Shown here in pieces: positions 57,162 through 64,000 of a DNA stretch of 64,000 nucleotides. The stretch is from Fodinicola feengrottensis (GTDB lineage Bacteria; Actinomycetota; Actinomycetes; Mycobacteriales; HKI-0501). Positions within the stretch are counted from its first letter, which is position 1; every line of letters starts with the position of its first letter. A program made the position numbers and the translations under genes. The notes beneath the pieces are model-generated. The model was not told the DNA's origin and searched no databases. It saw nothing but the letters and a program-made list of their open reading frames with translations. The DNA lies in contig NZ_WOTO01000023.1 in assembly GCF_010993775.1 (NCBI RefSeq), forward strand, positions 1-64,000, in the 5' to 3' direction.

Positions 57162-58293
57162 GCTGGCACCGGCTGGTACGGAAGTCGCGCGCTGACGGCG
57201 AACCCGCCGTCCGGCCGCGGACCGGCCGCGAACGATCCGCCGTACATAAGGACCCGTTCCGCATGCCGACCAGGCCGTGACCACCTTCGCCCGACGAGAC
57301 GCGGGTGCCGTCGTCGGTGACCTCGACCCGGACCTCGCGCCCGTCACCGTTGATCACCACCCGGCACGATGCCGGCGCCGCGTGCTTGGTCACGTTGGTC
57401 AGCGCCTCCTGCACGATGCGGTAGACGGTCAGGTCGAGACCTTCCGGCAGCGCCCCGACGCCGTCGACCGTGAGCTCGACCCGTACGCCCGCGGTCTCGG
57501 CCCGTGCGGCCAGGTCCGGCAGGCCCGCGACGCGAGGCGGCGCGCCGAGCTCGACCGGCTCGGCACGCAGGACACCCAGCAGCTGCCGCATCTCGGCCAG
57601 CGCACCCCGGCTGGTGGTCTCGATGTCCCGCAACGCGTTTTCGGCCTCCTCGGGCTGGGCTCGCATCACGTGGTTGGCGACGCCGGCTTTTACCGCGATC
57701 ACACCGATACTGTGCGCCACGATGTCGTGCAGCTCACGGGCGATCCGCGACCGCTCGTCCAGCACCGCACCGCACGCTCGGCCAGCTGTTCGGCCGCAAC
57801 ACGCCGAGCGGTCCGCCGGTCGCGGACCAACCGGCCCAGCGTCCATGCCGTGCCGAGCGCGACCGCTCCAAGGACCGCTTGGGAAACCTGCCGGCCGACC
57901 ATCGGTCCGCCGGCGACCAGGCCCAGCACCAGCCCGGCGGCGCTCAACGTCGCGACCGTGACGGTCAACGCCTTTCGGCGTACGCGGTCGCGCAACGCGA
58001 CCAGGTAGAACACGTACGTACGCGCTCGCGAAGAACGAGTCGACATCCGCGCCACCCACGTACATCGCCACCGAAACCGCGAACATGACAAGGAAAACCG
58101 GCAACGGCGCGGAACGGCGCACCGCGATGCCCACGGTGAGAGCGGTGACCGCCAGCTCCCAGAACCACCCGATCCGGATGGACGCGGGCGCGCTCAATAG
58201 GAAGACCGCCGCGTACGCCAGCGCGACCACACTGTCCAGCGCGACCAGCTCCCACGCCCGCAGTGGGCGGTTCGGCGGCAGCAGCTCGGTCAC
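57158..58293 (-). CDS. NarX/LiaS-type sensor histidine kinase
   Basis: About 378 residues. An N-terminal block of 4-6 membrane helices (ELVALDSVVALAYAAVFLLS onward), then the HisKA_3 box ERSRIARELHDIVAHSIGVI with the phosphorylated His, and a HATPase with LTVYRIVQEALTNVTKHA (N box) and EGGHGLVGM (G box). Frameshifts near 58,030, 57,775 and 57,245; the last hides the normal ending MYGGSFAAGPRPDGGFAV. It senses through its membrane domain, as in envelope-stress or antibiotic-response systems. Confidence 0.88.
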
Positions 58294-58529
58294 CTGGCGA
58301 CGATATCCGCCGCGGCCAGGCGCCGCCTCTGACCGCAGGTTGATCCGCCGCGGCCCGTACCAGCCCGTGGTCGGACCGCGGATCTCGGCACGTACGCCGA
58401 TGTACGCAGCTCATCGAGGGGGCACTTTGGAGCGGTGATAGCAAAACTCCTGACCGTGGCGGCGGCGGCCGCTCTTACGCCACCGGCACCAGCTGCTAAA
58501 CCTGCGCCATGCACGGCCAGGACATCGCG

Positions 58530-60952
58530 TCAGGGGCCGTTGAATAGATGGGTGACAACACCTGTCGCGGTGTCCACCACCACGAGACTGTCGTTGGGCA
58601 ACTGCACCAGGTCATAACCGGAGCTGCCAATGACCCCTACAACATTGGCTATTGGCCCACCGTAAGGGAAAGGCGCGGCACACAAGGCGGCACCGGACTT
58701 CAGGTTGAGTGAATCGTAGTGGCAGCCGCCAGTGTCGCCGTCCACCGGGAAACCCGCACAGGAAAAATCACGCTGACCGTCGTCGTACCGACGCTGACCA
58801 ACTGGCTGGCTGGTGTCGGTAGGACTCGGCTCGGCTGCTGCCACAGCCGGCGGCCGCTGCTGACGTCGATTCCCCAGAGGTACCCGGCTTCGGCCGGTTT
58901 GGTGGCCTCGACAATAGCCACACCGTTCACAATCCCGTGCGGATGCAGGACATAGCCGGTGTTGCCGATCAGCTCTCGGACTTCCCCGGTGGACGGGTCA
59001 GCCAACCAAAGCCGCGCGTCCGGATTCGGACTGTCGGTCCATTCGGTGCCGCCGACCTGACTGCTTTGCGTCGAGCCCCAGGCGACCGGCACTGGGCCAC
59101 CTCCTTGGTACGTGTGCTCCCAGCGCTTAGCGCCACTGGCCACGTCATAACCCTGCAAGCAGGTGAACGCGCCGGTGAAAACCACCATCAGGGACAGGTT
59201 GTCGGTGCTGAACCTCCAGTCTTCGAGGTGTTTCGGGTGGGCCGTCCCGCCAAAAACGCCACAGGACGGCGCCAGCGTCCGAGCCGAGCCGTTCGCGGCG
59301 TTGAAGAATCTCAGGCCGCGTACCTCCGGCGTCCCATCAGTCGGGTCGTCGACGGCAATCATTCCCCCGCCGGCATGCAAATACTGGGTGCTGGAGCTCA
59401 CCCGCGCCTTCCATGCCGGCGCTCCATTGGACAACGCGAATGACTGGAGCGTGCCATCCAGGCTCAGCACCACGACGTGGTCGCCGACGACCGCCGCACA
59501 CAGGCCGTCGCAAGAAGGCTTCAGGTCATCGGCCAGGGTTTTGCGCCAACGCTCGGCGCCAGTGGCAGGGTCGAAGCCGACAACCGTGTTTCGGTTAATC
59601 GCCACCGAAGTGCCGGCAACCGCCAACACCAGCCCGGCCCCGGTCGTACCGAAGTCCGGCCCCGTCCATACGGTGTTCCCGTTCCGAGGTGTCATCCGTC
59701 GTACGAAAACATTGCCGCCATGCAGTCGCACGTCGTACCCGAGCAACAACACGTCCTTGCTGGCGGGATCAGGAACCGGCACCGGGGCCCCCTCGATGGC
59801 GTACGAGGGAATCGACAAGGCATTCGGCGTCGGCCGGGTGGACGGAGACGGGATATCCACCCACGACGGGGGATCGGTCCGGCTCGCCGAACTCTTCAGC
59901 CAGGTGTCGTGAAGGTAAAGCGCCGTGGAGCCGAAAATCGGTATCCCGAGACCCAGCACCAGGGCCAGGATCGTCACCATCATGCTGGGCCGAATTCCTG
60001 ATCCCGGTTGGCCCGCGGGAAAATCTGTCGGTGGCAGGACGCGGGCATCGGTCTTGACCGGTTTCGGCGTCGACGTACGAGCGTCGACCGGCCGGCGGGA
60101 GGCAGTCCGTGGCGCCGATCGTTGGCCGGCCGTCAGAACCCGCCGGGTGCGTTCAGGCGACCATCGCCGGTGCGGGTCCTTCTCCAACATGCCCAACAAA
60201 ACCGGTTCCAGCCAACCGGCCCGCCGCATCGGGTCAGGCGGATCGGTGACCACGGCCGCCAAAGTCACCAACTGGTCGATCCGCGCGTACGGTAACCGCC
60301 CCTCCACAGCCGTATAGATGGTCGCGCCCAGCGAATAGAGGTCGCTGGACGGACCAACCTCGTCACCATGCAAACGCTCGGGCGCAAGATACGCCGGTGA
60401 GCCGAGCACATAGCTCGTTTCGGTGGTGGAGACATCGCCAAGCTGGAACGCGATGCCGAAATCGGTCAACGTCGCCCGGCCCTCGCCGTCAATCATCACG
60501 TTGGCGGGCTTGACATCCCGGTGCAGCACACCGGCTTCATGGGCGGCGCCGAGAGCATCCAGCAACGTGATGGCGATCGCGGCCGCTTCGTCGACCGACA
60601 GCGGACCGTCCTCCTGGATAATGTCGTCCAAGGAGCGCCCCGCCAACAACTCCATCACAATCCACGGTTGCTCGTCGACGGTCAGTACGTCGTAGACCTG
60701 GACGATCGACGGATGGTGCAACTTGGCGGCCAGCCGGGCTTCGCGCCGCAGCCTGGTAAAACTGTCCTCCCGAGCGGCGTCGGGCAGTTCCGCGGGCAGC
60801 CGTACGGCCTTGAGCGCGACTTGCCGGTCAAGGACCGTGTCTCGCGCCTTCCACACGGTCGCCATGCCGCCGGCGCCGATCCAGGCCAGGATTTCGTAAC
60901 GCCCAGCAATCACACTTCCGACACCAACCGGCGCGCCATTCACGAATCCCAA
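58530..60952 (-). CDS. Ser/Thr protein kinase with extracellular PQQ-like propeller
   Basis: About 807 residues. Hanks-type kinase domain (residues 15-275): glycine loop IGAGGMATVWKARD, catalytic Lys in VALKAVRLP, loop LHRDVKPANVMIDG, DFG in LTDFGIAF, and APE-like SPAYLAPERLHG. A juxtamembrane linker and one membrane helix (MVTILALVLGLGIPIFGSTA) lead to an outside beta-propeller with PQQ-like repeats (VVGFDPATGAERWRKTL; GYDVASGAKRWEHTY; WGIDVSSGRRLWQQP). A frameshift near 58,770 precedes the last blade, which ends SLVVVDTATGVVTHLFNG. The propeller probably senses an extracellular ligand. Confidence 0.92.
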
Positions 60953-61218
60953 CGCTAGGCCGGCCGTGGTGTTTCCGATGCTTTCCGAGGCGCGTCAGCA
61001 CTTTCGCGCATGCCCTTTCGATCGCCGGCGGCCAATGACGCGAATAGGACGATAAACGGTTGCATGACCAAGCGCACCTGTGCCCTATCGGGGCTGGTCA
61101 CGGGTGCCCCGGGCCACCTATCGGGTAACGGCACGCACTTGGCCGGTCTCCCTGGCGACACTCACCGTATGGAGCTTGCGATTGGTGCGCTGGCACTCTT
61201 TGTCGGCAGGCACGAGGG

Positions 61219-62192
61219 ATGCGGATGACCATTCGTACCTTGGTCGTCGTCGGGGTGGTCGTGCTCTGTCTGGTGGATTCCCTCGCGCTCACGGCGAGGG
61301 GGTCCAGGATGATTTGGGTAGCCATCCGCAGCCGTACGATCGCGATCCCACCGATGCAGGACGTTGCTTTCCTGCGCGGCGGTAGGGAAGCGGCCGTGCT
61401 CACCTCGACCGCGTTCCTTTACGTGACTGGGTCAATCGCGGCCGTGCCGTACGACGCGCCGCCACCTGGCATCGCTCCGCCCGTACCGGCTGCTGCCGTC
61501 GTCCAGGACCGCCAGGGGCACTACCTGCTGCGGGTGGTCCGAGAGGCCCCTGCCCGGCCACAGCCAGCTGGATGCCGCGGTGTGGACGGAGCTGGCTCAG
61601 CGTCCGGGACTGCGGTTCAGCGACATCGCCGAAGCGGGCCGCGTGACTTGGGCCGTCACCGATCTCCAGGAGCGCCTGCGAGCACACGGGGGGCTTTCCC
61701 TTCCGAGGCCTACAAATGGTTCACCGTGACGCTATTCGTGCTGGCCTTAGCAGCTATTCCCTATTACTTCGTGTTGGCATGCATCCGTATGTCGATCGCG
61801 CCGCTGGACAGCGACAACCCACGCGGATTCGCGCTCTGTGTATTCGTCATCGCCAGCATTGCCGCGGTCGTCGGGCTCCTGTACGGCCGTCGACTGTCCG
61901 TACGCGGCGACGCCGTGGTCCGGCGCATCGGTCGGCAGCTCCCGCCCCACCTGGCGCAGACGGCTTGGCCGACTGTCGCCGCGGCGACAGTCGGCTTGAT
62001 CGTGGCGACCTACGGCGGTGCCGCGATCTGGCCGGGCGACCCGCGGTTCGCCCAGGCGGCCAGCATCGAACTCACTACCGGCATCCCACTCAAGAGCAGC
62101 AACAAAGCGGCGGGCTGCAGTGGCTCGTCATGCAGCGGAGGCGACTCAGGGGGTGCGGGAGCGGCTGCGGAGGCTGTGGCGGCGCCAGCTGA
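61219..62192 (+). CDS. TIGR04222-type membrane protein with Gly/Cys-rich tail
   Basis: About 325 residues. An N-terminal membrane helix (TLVVVGVVVLCLVDSLALTA), a cytoplasmic wHTH-like unit (MQDVAFLRGGREAAVLTSTA), a second such unit visible in another frame (LDAAVWTELAQRPGLRFSDI), and two later helices (FTVTLFVLALAAIPYYFVLA; FVIASIAAVVGLLY). The tail CSGSSCSGGDSGG then, after a frameshift near 62,150, GCGSGCGGCGG is the family hallmark. Frameshifts near 61,545, 61,690 and 62,150. Role unknown. Confidence 0.75.
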
Positions 62193-62199
62193 CGGACGG

Positions 62200-62638
62200 T
62201 CAGCTGATGCGCTCGGCCAGTTCGACGATGATCCCGGCAGGGCCTCGGAGGTAGCACAGGCCACCAGCTGTCCTCGTAGTTCACCAGCTCGCCGACGAGT
62301 TCGCCGCCGTGCGGCTTCAGACGGTCGATGAGGTCCTTGATGTCCTTGACTTCAAAAAGGACATGACGCAGGCCAGGCACGTTCGACGGAGCCCGCTGGT
62401 CGCCGGCCGGCGCCGGCGGCTCGTTGTACTTGAGCAGCTCGAGCGCGGCATTGCCGTCGGGAGTCCGCATCATCGCCATGTCCGTACGGACACCCTCGAG
62501 CCCGTTGATGCGATCGACCGCGCGGCCCTCAAGCGCCATCTCGCCTTCCAGCTTGAGTCCGAGTTCGCCGAAAAAAGCCACGGCGGCGGCAAGATCGTCG
62601 ACGACGATGCCGAGGTGTTCGAATCTCGGGAAGCTCAT
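62200..62638 (-). CDS. VOC-family (glyoxalase-like) protein
   Basis: About 146 residues, two beta-alpha-beta-beta-beta modules: HLGIVVDDLAAAVAFFGELG and LRHVLFEVKDIKDLIDRLKP. Metal ligands of the fold are His and Glu (FEHLG; ALELL). A frameshift near 62,265 precedes the normal end CYLRGPAGIIVELAERIS. Substrate unknown. Convergent with the TIGR04222 gene. Confidence 0.85.
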
Positions 62639-62748
62639 GCGTGTTCCTTCCTCATGACCACTGCGTCCATGGTGAGCCTAGGAAAGATCGTGCTGGCGCA
62701 GGAGGCCCGCCCGTACGCACAAACACGACTCCATCGGCAACGAACACC

Positions 62749-63755
62749 TCAGCCGACGGTGCTGGCCCGGACGGCGAGCTGGTAGTTGGCGACGAACTCG
62801 GTGGGCTCGGCATCCTCTCCCCGCAGCCGGCGCATCAGCCGTTCGACGGCCAGCGCGGCGATCTGGGCCTTGTCCGGACTGATCGTGGTGAGCGACGGAT
62901 GGCTGTAGCGACCGTCCTCGATGTCGTCGAAACCGACGATGGCCAGGTCCTCGGGAACCGCCAGGCCCTGCTCATGAGCGACCTTGAGGGCGCCCAACGC
63001 CAGCAGATCATTGCAACAGAGCAGCGCGTCCGGCGGTTCCGGGAGCGCCAGCAACTGCCGCGCCGCGGCGGCGCCGTCCGCCCGGTGCAAGTACCGCGTA
63101 CTCACGAGCAGATCCTCCGGCGCCTCAAGATCCCATTCCGCGAGCGCCCGCAGATAACCCTGGGCTCGCATGGTGGTCGTGCCGTCCCACTCCCCCGACG
63201 GATAACCGATGGCGGCGATGCGCCGCCGCCCCAGCCCCAGCAAATGGGTGGTCGCCTCGTGTACGCCGCGGCCACATTGTCGATCATGATGTGGTCGAAC
63301 CCGCCGTCAACGATTTGCTCGCCCAGCAGGACAACCGGGCCCCCGGAGCGTTGCCGCAGGTCGTCGACGGTAATTGACACCGGGCTCAGGATCAGGCCGT
63401 CGAACAACGCGGCCCGTGCGCCGCCGAGCACCACTTCCCGCTCACGAGCGGCATCCCCGTCGGTCTGGTCGACGACCACGGTGTAGCCGTACGCTTCGGC
63501 CTGGCCGATGATCGACCGGGTCAACTCGGCGAAATAGGGAACGTCGATTTCCGGGACCACCAAGGCGATCATCCCGGACCGCCCGCTGCGCAACGTCCGT
63601 GCCATCAGGTTCGGCTGGTAGCCCACCCGGTCGAGCACTTCCTGCACCCGGGCCCGGGTCTGCGGCGCGACGTGATGGAACCCATTGACGACGTTCGACA
63701 CCGTCCGTACGGACACGCCAGCGAGCTTGGCGACCTCTCGCAACGTGACCGCCAT
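62749..63755 (-). CDS. LacI-family transcriptional regulator
   Basis: About 335 residues. HTH TLREVAKLAGVSVRTVSNVV with hinge GYQPNLMARTLRSGRS. The effector domain includes PDALLCCNDLLALGALKVAH and IVGFDDIEDGRYSHPSLTTI. A frameshift near 63,245 follows NVAAAY. No transporter or glycosidase gene is next to it here, so its regulon is not visible. No matching palindrome was found directly upstream. Confidence 0.9.
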
Positions 63756-63825
63756 CCAGCCTCCACCACACACTCGCTTTTCGCCGGGCCTCACCTTACC
63801 CGCCGGGTCGAAAAGCCGAGTGATT

Positions 63826-64000
63826 TCAGACGCTGCGCAACACCGAGACGACAATGCCCAGCACGACAGCGTTGTCACCGTCGATGACGTCGTACTCGGG
63901 GTTGCGCGGCTCCAGGAAAACGTGACCGTTACGCCGGCGATAGACCTTGACGGTGGCTTCCTCGTCGATCATCGCGGCGACGATCTGACCTGAATACGCC
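63826..64000 (-). CDS. lexA: LexA repressor, C-terminal part (cut by window edge)
   Basis: The last 57 residues: SGQIVAAMIDEEATVKVYRR with the catalytic Lys of the Ser/Lys self-cleaving protease, then RNPEYDVIDGDNAVVLGIVV ending in VLRSV, which is the LexA C-terminus. The N-terminal HTH and catalytic Ser lie beyond the window. SOS-response repressor. Confidence 0.88.
   Translation of the reverse strand, partial: AYSGQIVAAMIDEEATVKVYRRRNGHVFLEPRNPEYDVIDGDNAVVLGIVVSVLRSV

Overview
The window is chromosomal DNA of a high-GC, mycelial-type actinomycete. The evidence is the strong G/C third-position bias, frequent GTG and TTG starts, a Glu-Asp-Phe tRNA cluster, an ECF sigma factor, a Ser/Thr kinase fused to a beta-propeller, a DUF222/HNH protein, Tat substrates, an HTH/TPR regulator with CxxC mini-proteins, and a LexA tail at the right edge. 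The genus cannot be named from sequence alone. Most genes of any length are interrupted by one to five single-base frameshifts, and several repair a textbook motif when one base of a short homopolymer is added or removed. I therefore read them mainly as sequence errors, list such genes as intact CDS spanning the frames, and reserve pseudogene for genes whose domains are missing.

Layout. 1-3.5 kb: a two-component pair (its kinase lacks an ATPase domain) and a PucR-type regulator. 3.7-10.6 kb: a Tat-exported small subunit with a GMC dehydrogenase, converging on an aromatic-degradation operon (thiolase then hydroxyquinol-type intradiol dioxygenase), a decayed IclR regulator, a methyltransferase and a TetR regulator. 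10.6-18.6 kb: a coiled-coil protein, three tRNAs, an aminoglycoside-phosphotransferase-fold kinase, an HTH/TPR regulator divergent from zinc-ribbon-like mini-proteins, and a secreted ricin-type lectin. 18.9-26.4 kb: a sugar-uptake operon (LacI, lipoprotein binding protein, two permeases, GH130 enzyme, secreted alpha-helical glycosidase-like protein) preceded by two AACCGGTT operators 21 bp apart.

27.7-46.5 kb is the most interesting region: a RiPP cluster of the azole-forming (TOMM) kind. It has an HTH regulator, two paralogous E1-like partner proteins, a tandem nitroreductase-like protein, a SagB-type dehydrogenase, a YcaO cyclodehydratase and a 58-residue Cys/Gly-rich precursor peptide. Unusually, it also carries a carrier protein fused to a stray adenylate-ligase C-domain, two adenylate-forming ligases, two beta-lactamase-fold hydrolases (one with Cys in place of the catalytic Ser), two glycosyltransferases and a heterodimeric ABC exporter. 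Together these suggest an acylated and/or glycosylated azole peptide; the product is inference.

46.5-64 kb: an NADP-dependent reductase with an HxlR regulator, an ECF sigma factor with its membrane partner, a stretch of gene remnants and insertion sequences (49.8-54.2 kb) including one near-complete DDE element, a DUF3592-like membrane protein, a second secreted trefoil protein, a GrpB-family protein, a NarL-type two-component pair, the Ser/Thr kinase, a TIGR04222-type membrane protein, a VOC protein, a second LacI regulator and the 3' end of lexA.
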